Positions 56,845 to 64,000 of a stretch of DNA of 64,000 bases are shown here, piece after piece. How positions within the stretch are numbered: position 1 is the stretch's first letter; each line of letters opens with the position of its first letter. Position numbers and translations under genes: made by a program. Source of the stretch: Candidatus Eisenbacteria bacterium. GTDB taxonomy: Bacteria; Eisenbacteria; RBG-16-71-46; JACRLI01. The notes below the pieces were generated by a model that saw only the letters and a list, made by a program, of their open reading frames with translations, did not search any database and was not told the DNA's origin. The stretch covers positions 114,351-178,350 of the forward strand of contig JACRLI010000019.1 of NCBI GenBank assembly GCA_016235265.1, read 5' to 3'.

Positions 56845-58848
56845 TCACTTCCTGCCCGCCAGCCCGATGGCCGTGGCCAGCATCGCCAGCAGCGCCTTCA
56901 TCAGCGATTCCCCCGCGATCAGACCCGAGGCCACCGGCACGTTGAAGGTCTCCTGGCTCCGGCGATGCCCCACGCTCCAGGCCCACGCGATCGCCGCCCC
57001 GATGGCGAACGAGAGGGTGTTGCTGAAGAACACCACCCAGCCCAGGCCGAGGCCCATGGCGGAGGGCATCCAGCGGCGCGCCCGGGGGAACAGCTTCTCG
57101 AGCACCGGGATCAGCACTCCCACGAAGGCGCCGACCAGGATGGCCCAGCGCGCCGAGACCGGCAGGCTCTCGAGCCCGCTGGAGAGCACCCGCGCCACGG
57201 CCACCCAGGTCTGAGTGGCGGGCAGCGGAAACTTCTCCAGCGCGGCGTCGTTGGGGATCATCAGGTACCACGCGGGCACGATGGCCAACGTGCCGAAGAA
57301 CACCCCGACGAACTGGGCCAGGAACTGCTGGCGCGGGTTGGCGCCGAGAAGATAGCCGCTCTTCAGGTCGGTGAGCAGGTCGGCGGCGGCGGTGGCGCTG
57401 TTGGCGCCGATGCCGGCCGCGGCGAGGTTGTGCGTGGTGTTGCCGGGGGAGAGGACCGCGAACACCAGCTGCATCACCTTTCCCATCGCGCCGATGGGGG
57501 TGGTATCGGTCTCGCCGGTGGCGCGACTGGCCACCATCGCGAGCACGAAGGACATGCCCACCGCCACCAGCCCGGCCCACCAGTGGATTCGGAACGCCAG
57601 CACCTGCACCGCCAGCATGGCGATCGAGAGCGGGAGCACCCCGGCCAGGAACCACGAGTTGGGCACTTCGATCGCGGCCATGCGCGCCTCCACGTCCTCA
57701 CTCAATTCGCTTCCGGCGCGCCGGCTGCGCAGCAGCTGGAACGACCGGGCCACGGTGCGCCATTGCAGCGCCAGGGAGGCGAGGCTGGCGAACACCATCA
57801 CCGAAGTGCCGCCCCACAACGCCCAGCGCACCGGGTGGTACAGCGTGCCGCCGCCCACCATCGGAATGGAGGCCACCCAGCCGGGCGTGGCGGCCTGGGC
57901 CGCGTCGAGGCCCTGCAGCCACGGCGCCACCACCAGGTTCAGCGCCAGGGCGCTGGCGAACATGGACAGCGACACCCGCAGTCCCACGATCATCCCGGCG
58001 GCGATGAGCAGCACGCTGGGCTCGAAACCGAACGCCACCATGGGCTTGCCCGCCAGCATCCGGAACCCGTTCGCCGGGATCAATTCGGGCATGTGGATGT
58101 CGAAGGCGTGCGCGCGCATCCACACGAAGAACCGGCCGAGCGCCACGAACTGGTCCTCGGCGGTGTTCAGCACCCCCACGCCGGCGCCCACCGCCAGGGA
58201 GGCCACCAGCGCGTAGGCCTTGCGCATGGCTTCCGCGCCGTGGCTGTAGAGGCTGCGCAGCGTGGTCGCGGCGGCGATGCCCGACGGGAACGCCAGCTGC
58301 TCCTGGTTGATCAGCTGCCGCTTCATGGGGATGGCCAGGAACACCCCCATCGCGCCGGTCACCAGCGTGAAGGAGGCGACGATGGTCCAGGGCATGTGGT
58401 GGTGGTTGGGATCCAGGATCAACAGCGCCCCGAAGCAGGTGGCGATGGTGGCTCCGGTGGAGTAGCCGGCCGCCGACGCGGTGGACTGCATGCAGTTGTT
58501 CTCCAGCACCGACATCGGGCTCACCCGCCCGCCCAACAGCGTGCGGAGCGCGTTCCACAGCACGAACGAGAGCACGCAGGAAGTGATGGCCACGCCGAAG
58601 GACCAGCCCACCTTGAGCGTGGTGTACAGGTTCGAGACCGACATCAGCATGCCCAGTGTGGCGCCCATGATCACGGCGCGCAGCGTGAGCTGCGGCATGC
58701 GGCTGCCCTGGTACACATGGGTGAACCAGTGGAGGTCCTTCTCTTCGGGAGTGGCGTCTTCGCGCAGGGGGGGTGGCGCAGGGGGGAGTGGGCCCGCGCC
58801 GCCGCCGGGCGGCGCGGTGGATACGGGGCCGGGACGGTTGCGGGACAT
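56845..58848 (-). CDS. OPT-family oligopeptide/metal-chelate transporter
   Basis: This 667-residue inner-membrane protein has about 14-16 hydrophobic segments. OPT-family hallmarks are LTLRAVIMGATLGMLMSVSN, NNCMQSTASAAGYSTGATIA, NQEQLAFPSGIAAATTLRSL, NLAAAGIGANSATAAADLLT, DLKSGYLLGANPRQQFLAQF and NVPVASGLIAGESLMKALLA. Such transporters take up oligopeptides or metal-siderophore complexes with protons. The N-terminal 40 residues are Pro/Gly-rich. The ATG at 58848 has GAGGAG just upstream; an upstream in-frame ATG at 58869 lacks one. The gene diverges from the GT39-like gene. Confidence 0.9.
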   Translation of the reverse strand: MSRNRPGPVSTAPPGGGAGPLPPAPPPLREDATPEEKDLHWFTHVYQGSRMPQLTLRAVIMGATLGMLMSVSNLYTTLKVGWSFGVAITSCVLSFVLWNALRTLLGGRVSPMSVLENNCMQSTASAAGYSTGATIATCFGALLILDPNHHHMPWTIVASFTLVTGAMGVFLAIPMKRQLINQEQLAFPSGIAAATTLRSLYSHGAEAMRKAYALVASLAVGAGVGVLNTAEDQFVALGRFFVWMRAHAFDIHMPELIPANGFRMLAGKPMVAFGFEPSVLLIAAGMIVGLRVSLSMFASALALNLVVAPWLQGLDAAQAATPGWVASIPMVGGGTLYHPVRWALWGGTSVMVFASLASLALQWRTVARSFQLLRSRRAGSELSEDVEARMAAIEVPNSWFLAGVLPLSIAMLAVQVLAFRIHWWAGLVAVGMSFVLAMVASRATGETDTTPIGAMGKVMQLVFAVLSPGNTTHNLAAAGIGANSATAAADLLTDLKSGYLLGANPRQQFLAQFVGVFFGTLAIVPAWYLMIPNDAALEKFPLPATQTWVAVARVLSSGLESLPVSARWAILVGAFVGVLIPVLEKLFPRARRWMPSAMGLGLGWVVFFSNTLSFAIGAAIAWAWSVGHRRSQETFNVPVASGLIAGESLMKALLAMLATAIGLAGRK

Positions 58849-58971
58849 GGGCTCTCCTCGGCTCATCGGGTCTGGCGGCCCTGCAACGGGGTGAACGGAT
58901 GCGGCGCTGGGCGCGAACCTAGCCGGGACGGGAGAGGGGCGCAACCGGCCTTTTCGCCGCGGGATGGGCTG

Positions 58972-58980
58972 TGGTCTACT
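58972..58980 (+). promoter_or_regulatory. Extended -10 of the GT39-like gene, leaderless
   Basis: TGG-TCTACT lies exactly 7 nt before the ATG at 58988, the same geometry as for pduS. This supports 58988 as the start codon and a leaderless mRNA, since no Shine-Dalgarno is present. Confidence 0.45.
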
Positions 58981-58987
58981 GGCGGGC

Positions 58988-60874
58988 ATGTCCACCCTGC
59001 TCTTTGCCACGCCCCACGCGCTTTTCGCGGGCTGCACCGTGGGCCTGGGGCTGATCGTGGGCCTGGCCCTCACGCGCGGCCTGGTCTTCCGCTGCACGGC
59101 CGAGCGCCTGGCGGTCGGCACCGGGATGGGGCTGGGCGCGCTCGGCTGCGCGCTCTCGGCGCTCGCCGCGGCCGGCTGGCTGCACCGCGAGGCGGTGCTG
59201 GCGCTCGTGGCGGCGGCGGTGGCGGCGGCATCGGCATGGATGCTGCGCCGGCCGCGGGTTGGACCCCGGGCTCTCCCCGGTCCGGGGCTGCTTCGCGTCG
59301 CCCTGGCCTCCGGCGCGGGTGCCGTGGGCGCCGTGCTGCTGGCGCCCGTCTTCCTGCTGGCCCTGTACCCACCGGTGTTGTGGGACGCGATCGGCTACCA
59401 CCTGCCGAGCGCCCGCGCCTTCGTGGAGCACCATGGGTTGGTGATCACGCCCTTCCTGCGCTACCCGGCGTTCACCCAGCTGGGAGACCTGCTGTTCACC
59501 CCGGCCTTCCTGTTCGGAACCGACCTGGATGCGCAACTGGTGCAACTGGTCTTCTCGGGGGTGGTGGCGTGCACGGTGTTCGCATGGGGCGAGCGCGCCT
59601 CGGGTTGGCGCGCCGGGGCGTGGGCGGCGTCGCTGTGGCTGGGATGCACCCTGGTGGTGGAGTACTCGACCGTCGCGTACGTGGACATGACCCTCACGGC
59701 GTTCTGCACCCTGGCCCTCTTCGCATTTCACGCGGCGGGCGAGCCCGGGGGGGCGGGGAAGGAGGCCTCCCACGGCGGCTGGCTGGTCGCGGCCGGTGCG
59801 TTCGCGGGCATGGCCGCGGCCACCAAGCAGACCGGGTTGTTCTTCTGCCTGGGTCCGGGGCTGGTGCTGGCGGTCCGCGCGTTGCGCACCCGGCGATGGG
59901 ACGACGTGGCCCGCTTCGTCCTGCCGGCGGTGGCGCTGGCGGCGCCGTGGTATGCGCGCATCATGGCGGCGACGGGCAATCCGTTGTTCCCCTTTGGCGC
60001 GGCGATCTTCGGCCCGGGCCCGTGGAACGAGGCGGACTACCGGCTGGTCGCGGCCAGCGTGCGCGGGGCGGGGCTTCCGGGCGGGCCGTGGGACATCCCC
60101 TCGGCGCTGTGGCACGTGGGTTTCCGGCATGGCGCGATGGGTTTCCGCGCCTTCCCATCGGACTGGCAGGGGCCGGTGGGAGCGGCGGTGATGGCCGGAG
60201 GGGTGGCGTGGGCATGGGCGCGCGTCCCTGCGGCCCGGGCCTGGCTGGCCACCGCGGCGGCCTACCTGGGAGTGTGGCTGGTCACCGGGCCGCAGGTGCG
60301 TTACCTGCTGCCGGTGCTGCCGCTGGTGTGCCTGGTGAAGGGGACGCTCGCGGACGGCGTCCCCGCGGCCATTCCCGGGCTGCGCCGGCGAGCGGTGCCG
60401 TTGGCGTGGGCGGTGGTGGGCTGCGCGCTGCTGCTGCACGACGGGGGCACGCACGCCACGCGTGTCATGGAGGCCCGCGGCCCGCTGCCCACGGACGCGA
60501 CGGCCCGGGCGGCGCTGCTGACCGCCGTGATCCCCACGCACTCGTACCCCGCGTACGCGTGGATGAATGCGCGCCGCGGCAGGGACTACACCGTCTACGC
60601 CCTGCACGACGACACCATGGCCCACTACTGCGACGGCAGGTTCCGCGGCGACGTCATCGGCCCGACGCGGTACTCCGGCGTGCTGGGGGCGATGGGGGAC
60701 GGCCGCTCCCTGCACCGGGCCGTCCGCGGATTTGGAGCAGACTACTTCCTGGTGACCGAGTACTACGGCCACACCGAACTGCCCCGGGATGCCTGGTTCA
60801 CCGATCATTTCCGGCCGGTATACCGGGACCGCAATGTCCGGCTGTTCGAGGTGCTCGCCGCGCCGCCGGATTGA
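58988..60874 (+). CDS. GT39/ArnT-like membrane glycosyltransferase
   Basis: This 628-residue protein has about 12 hydrophobic segments and a short soluble C-terminus. The first extracytoplasmic loop holds the GT39-type acidic motif (LYPPVLWDAIGYHLPSARAF), after which come LDAQLVQLVFSGVVACTVFA, MTLTAFCTLALFAF and GAFAGMAAATKQTGLFFCLG. Family members move a sugar from a polyprenyl-phosphate donor to proteins or lipids on the outer face of the inner membrane; the acceptor here is unknown. A longer start at 58964 is possible, but the -10 at 58975-58980 favours 58988. Confidence 0.8.
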   Translation: MSTLLFATPHALFAGCTVGLGLIVGLALTRGLVFRCTAERLAVGTGMGLGALGCALSALAAAGWLHREAVLALVAAAVAAASAWMLRRPRVGPRALPGPGLLRVALASGAGAVGAVLLAPVFLLALYPPVLWDAIGYHLPSARAFVEHHGLVITPFLRYPAFTQLGDLLFTPAFLFGTDLDAQLVQLVFSGVVACTVFAWGERASGWRAGAWAASLWLGCTLVVEYSTVAYVDMTLTAFCTLALFAFHAAGEPGGAGKEASHGGWLVAAGAFAGMAAATKQTGLFFCLGPGLVLAVRALRTRRWDDVARFVLPAVALAAPWYARIMAATGNPLFPFGAAIFGPGPWNEADYRLVAASVRGAGLPGGPWDIPSALWHVGFRHGAMGFRAFPSDWQGPVGAAVMAGGVAWAWARVPAARAWLATAAAYLGVWLVTGPQVRYLLPVLPLVCLVKGTLADGVPAAIPGLRRRAVPLAWAVVGCALLLHDGGTHATRVMEARGPLPTDATARAALLTAVIPTHSYPAYAWMNARRGRDYTVYALHDDTMAHYCDGRFRGDVIGPTRYSGVLGAMGDGRSLHRAVRGFGADYFLVTEYYGHTELPRDAWFTDHFRPVYRDRNVRLFEVLAAPPD

Positions 60875-60948
60875 GGCCCGCCGGGGGAGCCAACGGCTCA
60901 CGCTCGCAGGTGGCGCGCCCCGGGATGCGGCGAGCCCCCCGGAATGAC

Positions 60949-60972
60949 GAGCGCCCGCATCCGGGGGCGCTC
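60949..60972 (+). terminator. Hairpin after the GT39-like gene
   Basis: GAGCGCCC and GGGCGCTC form a perfect 8-bp stem around an 8-nt loop, about 75 bp after the stop. There is no U-tract. The rest of the 353-bp gap holds the promoter at 61072 and no recognisable gene. Confidence 0.45.
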
Positions 60973-61071
60973 CCGCCGATGGCGCGTGCTGTAAACATTC
61001 GACCGCCGCGGGCCGATATCCTCTTCGGGGGGTCCAGCGGGGCCGAAGTGCGTGGTTCCAAAGCCCTTATC

Positions 61072-61100
61072 TGGACAATTCAGCGCATCCCGACTACACT
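61072..61100 (+). promoter_or_regulatory. Promoter of the large exported repeat protein
   Basis: TGGACA (61072-61077), a 17-bp spacer and TACACT (61095-61100) make a good sigma-70-type promoter. The leader to the ATG at 61228 is about 120 nt; nothing resembling a known riboswitch was recognised in it. Confidence 0.6.
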
Positions 61101-61227
61101 TTCTCCACTCTAATCCAAAGTGAAGCGCGCCTCCCCCGGGGCGCTCGCACCGAACCTGCGCATCTCCGGCCCGTGGCGCCTCGTGGCGGCGGGGCTGGAC
61201 TGGAACCACACCTCGAGGGGGGACCCC

Positions 61228-64000
61228 ATGAGCTTTGCCGGGCGCATTCGCGTCGCGCTGCTGTTCACCCTGGGCCTGCTGGGCCCGGTCCACGTTTCCG
61301 GTGCGGCGGCCGCGCCGGCCGCGGCGCCCGGGAGCCGGGCGGGCGTGCCCATGACGCTTTCCGTCGGGGTGACGGAGGACGTCTCGAGCCTGATGCGCCG
61401 CCAGGCGCTGCTCAACGCCACCGGTGGCGTGCTGCGCGACGCGGAACGGGATGTCGAGCAGCCCGACCGCTCCAGCCTGCCGCAAAACCCCGCGTCCCCC
61501 TTGAGCGCCAGCACGGGCGGCTCGCCCGCCGGGCTGGGCCCCATCCGCGACCTCGGCCCCTTCACTCCGCAGACGATCGGCACCAGCTTCACCGCGGCCA
61601 CGCTCAGCGGCACCAACCCCACGCTGTCCTTCCCGCCCGACTGCATGGGCGCGGTGGGGCCGACGCAGATGGTGGTGTTCGTGAACGGGCGCCTGGTGAC
61701 CTTCAACAAGACCACCGGCGTGGCCGACGGGGTGCTGAACCTGAATCCCGACGTGTTCTTCGTCAGCGTGCGCAACGGCTCCAGCACCAGCGACCCGCGC
61801 ATTCGCTACGACCGGCTGACCGGTCGGTGGTTCCTGGTGATCATCAACGTGTCCACGCCCAACCGCATCCTGATCGCGGTGAGCGACGCCGCCAGCGCGG
61901 GGGTCATCTCCGGCAGCACGGTGTTCACGTACTTCTTCATCAACATCGCCACGCTTCCGCCGACCATCTCGAGCACCTGCCTGGCGGACTATCCCACGCT
62001 GGGGGTGGACGCCAACGCGCTCTACATCGGCACCAACAACTTCTGCGGGTCCCCCATCCAGAGCTTCAACAGCACCGACGGCTACGTGATCCGCAAGAGC
62101 TCGATCCTGGGCGCCGGCCCGATGGTGGTGACGGTGTTCCGGGGGCTGGTCGCCACCTCCGGGTCCACGGGCCCCTACACCCCGCAGGGCGTGGACAACT
62201 TCGACCCGGCGGCCACCGAGGGCTACTTCATCGGGGTGGACAATCTCTCGTACGGGTTGCTGCAGATGCGCCGCGTGTCCAGCCCGGGCGGGACTCCCGC
62301 GATCTCGGCCAACGTGCCGATCACGGTGTCCGCCACTTCCGCGCCGCTCCGGGTGCCGCACCTGGGCAACACCGGCGGCGCCAACGGGCAGCTGAGCGCG
62401 CTGGACGACCGGTTGTTCGCCGCCCACATCCGGGGCGGGAAGCTGTGGACCGCGCACAACATCGGGGTCAACAACACCGGCGTGGCCTCCGGGACCATCA
62501 CCCGGGACGGCTCGCGGTGGTACCAGCTGACCGTGCCCCCCGTCAGCGGCACGCCCACGGTGACGCAGTCCGGCACGGTGTACACCGCGACCGCGACCAA
62601 CCTGACCACCGAGCGCTTCTACTGGATCCCCTCGGTGATGGTGAGCGGCCAGGGCCACGTGGCCATGGGCCTGAGCACCTCCGGCAGCAACGAGCGCGCG
62701 AATTCCGCCGCGCTCGGGCGCTTCCCGGGCGACCCGGCGGGCACCATGCAGGCCGCGACGCTGTTCAGCAGCAGCGCCACCGCCTACAACCCGCCCAGCG
62801 ACCCGGGCGGCTCCAACGGCCGCCGCTGGGGCGACTACTCCTACACCAGCGTGGACCCGCTCGACGACCAGACCATGTGGACGGTCCAGATGTTCTGCGA
62901 CGCCACCAACTCCTACGGCGTGCGCGTGGCCAAGCTGGTCCCGCCGCCTCCGGCCACGCCCGCGACGGTGGCCGACGTGACCGCGGGACAGAACCCGGTG
63001 ACCGTGACGCTGACGGGCACCTCAGTGACCGGCTCCAGCTTCTTCGACCCGGGTCCGGACCTGCCGGGCGTGCCCGCGTTCCACCACCTCTCGGCCTCGA
63101 TCTCGAACACCGGCGTGACCGGCACCCCGCCCACGGTGGTCTCGGCCACGTACGTGGACTCGGTGACCGTCTCCCTGGTGCTCAACGCCTCCGCCGCCAC
63201 CGCCAACCTGGTGGGGGAGAAGTACACCGTGACCGTCACCAACCCCGACGGACAGACCGCCGCGGCCGCGGTGCTGCGCGTGGTGGCGCCGGCGGCGCCG
63301 ACGGTCTCGGTCACCTCGCCGGTGGGCGGGGAGACCTGGGCCATGGGCAGCTCGCACAACATCACCTGGACCGCCAGCAGCGGCGCGGCCATCACCGGCG
63401 TGGACCTGGCGTACTCCACCGACGGCGGCGCCACCTATCCGAACGTGATCGCCACCGGCCTGGCCAACTCCGGATCGTACGCGTGGACGGTGCCCAGCGT
63501 GGCCACCTCGACCGCGCGGGTGCGCGCCACCGCGCACGACGCCAACAGCCAGAGCGGCAGCGGCAGCAGCCCGGCCGACTTCACCATCGCCGACCAGTCG
63601 GCCCCGTCGGTGAGCATCAGCTCCCCGTTGGGCGGGGAAGTGTGGGGGATGGCCTCGAGCCACAACATCACCTGGACCGCCACGGACAACGTCGGCGTGG
63701 TCGCGGTGGACCTGGCCTACTCCACGGACGGCGGCTCCACCTATCCCAACGTCATCGCCACCGGGCTGGCCAACTCCGGGTCGTACGCGTGGACGGTGCC
63801 GTCCATCGCTTCGACCACGCTGCGGGTACGGGTCACGGCCGCGGACGCCGCCGCCAACTCCGCATCCGCCGCCAGCCCGGGGAACTTCACCGTGGCGGAC
63901 CAGACCGTGCCCTCCGTGGCGGTCACCGCGCCGGTGGGCGGGGAGACCTGGGCCATGGGCTCCAGCCGCAACATCACCTGGACCGCCACGGACAACGTGG
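61228..64000 (+). CDS. Large exported protein with tandem Kre9/KNH-like repeats, 3' end missing
   Basis: An open frame runs from this ATG (GGGGGGA upstream) off the end of the window, giving at least 924 residues. There is a signal peptide (VALLFTLGLLGPVHVSGAAA). Residues about 110-580 form a domain I do not recognise, with DCMGAVGPTQMVVFVNGRLV, DPRIRYDRLTGRWFLVIINV and RRWGDYSYTSVDPLDDQTMW; it could be a beta-propeller-like surface domain. A short linker sandwich follows. From about residue 690 there are tandem repeats of the Kre9/KNH type (SPVGGETWAMGSSHNITWTA, GVDLAYSTDGGATYPNVIAT, GLANSGSYAWTVPS). It is probably a surface adhesin or matrix protein; a FlgD-like tail may follow beyond the window. 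Confidence 0.82.
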   Translation, partial: MSFAGRIRVALLFTLGLLGPVHVSGAAAAPAAAPGSRAGVPMTLSVGVTEDVSSLMRRQALLNATGGVLRDAERDVEQPDRSSLPQNPASPLSASTGGSPAGLGPIRDLGPFTPQTIGTSFTAATLSGTNPTLSFPPDCMGAVGPTQMVVFVNGRLVTFNKTTGVADGVLNLNPDVFFVSVRNGSSTSDPRIRYDRLTGRWFLVIINVSTPNRILIAVSDAASAGVISGSTVFTYFFINIATLPPTISSTCLADYPTLGVDANALYIGTNNFCGSPIQSFNSTDGYVIRKSSILGAGPMVVTVFRGLVATSGSTGPYTPQGVDNFDPAATEGYFIGVDNLSYGLLQMRRVSSPGGTPAISANVPITVSATSAPLRVPHLGNTGGANGQLSALDDRLFAAHIRGGKLWTAHNIGVNNTGVASGTITRDGSRWYQLTVPPVSGTPTVTQSGTVYTATATNLTTERFYWIPSVMVSGQGHVAMGLSTSGSNERANSAALGRFPGDPAGTMQAATLFSSSATAYNPPSDPGGSNGRRWGDYSYTSVDPLDDQTMWTVQMFCDATNSYGVRVAKLVPPPPATPATVADVTAGQNPVTVTLTGTSVTGSSFFDPGPDLPGVPAFHHLSASISNTGVTGTPPTVVSATYVDSVTVSLVLNASAATANLVGEKYTVTVTNPDGQTAAAAVLRVVAPAAPTVSVTSPVGGETWAMGSSHNITWTASSGAAITGVDLAYSTDGGATYPNVIATGLANSGSYAWTVPSVATSTARVRATAHDANSQSGSGSSPADFTIADQSAPSVSISSPLGGEVWGMASSHNITWTATDNVGVVAVDLAYSTDGGSTYPNVIATGLANSGSYAWTVPSIASTTLRVRVTAADAAANSASAASPGNFTVADQTVPSVAVTAPVGGETWAMGSSRNITWTATDNV
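63301..64000 (+). repeat. 306-bp tandem repeat array, continues past the window
   Basis: The anchor GGCGGGGA recurs at 63325, 63631 and 63937, an exact 306-bp (102-codon) period. Two full units and the start of a third are visible. Copies differ mostly at third positions and in a short variable stretch (SSGAAITG versus TDNVGVVA), so the array has been evolving under selection or by recombination. Confidence 0.85.

Overview
The window is uniformly high-GC bacterial DNA (roughly 70% GC by eye) with dense coding. Secreted proteins carry C-terminal FlgD-like/T9SS-style sorting domains. There is also a TonB-dependent receptor, a PorV/PorQ-like outer-membrane protein, several Ser/Thr kinases with TPR tails, and cobalamin-linked enzymes. 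This combination points to a Gram-negative lineage of the FCB group or a neighbour such as Candidatus Eisenbacteria. That placement is inferred from gene content, not from a marker gene. No rRNA, tRNA, CRISPR array or insertion sequence was found.

Layout. 1-4572: gatE (5' end missing) and gatD, the archaeal-type Glu-tRNA(Gln) amidotransferase pair, followed by a glutamine-synthetase-family gene. 4612-6527 (minus): an orphan pduS-pduT pair (flavin/Fe-S cobalamin reductase plus microcompartment trimer shell protein). 6681-7270: a stand-alone Lrp ligand-binding domain and a truncated uracil-DNA glycosylase remnant. 7479-10136: an exported GH13 amylase. 10183-11232 (minus): a degenerate aspartokinase-like gene behind a 240-nt leader that encodes a Thr-rich leader peptide and an attenuator-like hairpin.

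11552-36950: a large locus that reads as a beta-1,2-glucan (sophoro-oligosaccharide) utilisation system. It holds a LacI regulator with operator-like dyads, a CBM9-like secreted protein, a TonB receptor, a large exported FlgD-domain protein, a PorV-like protein, two PF10091/GH144-type secreted glucanases, a GH94 phosphorylase resembling the C-terminal half of cyclic beta-1,2-glucan synthase, an ABC importer without its ATPase, a discoidin/six-hairpin glycosidase-like protein and a convergent GH1 beta-glucosidase. The expected flow is secreted endo-cleavage, import, phosphorolysis, then beta-glucosidase.

37202-51335: two Ser/Thr kinase-TPR proteins, each next to a small exported protein ending in the same short tail (T-W-G-N-x-[KR]-x-x-Y-[KR]). 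Between them lie a subtilase, a small exported protein, a methyltransferase, an S1-domain protein and a proline iminopeptidase. 51487-55206: a corrinoid protein, a homocysteine S-methyltransferase, and a B12-reactivation domain in frame with an MttB-family methyltransferase; this looks like a split methionine synthase fed by a methylated amine. 55339-64000: PPK2, a VTT/DedA-like membrane protein with a probable frameshift, an OPT transporter, a GT39-like membrane glycosyltransferase, and the start of a large exported protein with a 306-bp tandem repeat running off the window.

Regulation visible in the sequence: several promoters share an extended -10 of the form TGC-TA-(G/T)-NNT, and three genes (pduS, the Thr-rich leader peptide, the GT39 gene) have the -10 only 6-7 nt before the start codon, implying leaderless mRNAs. 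Many genes end in long GC-rich hairpins without U-tracts.
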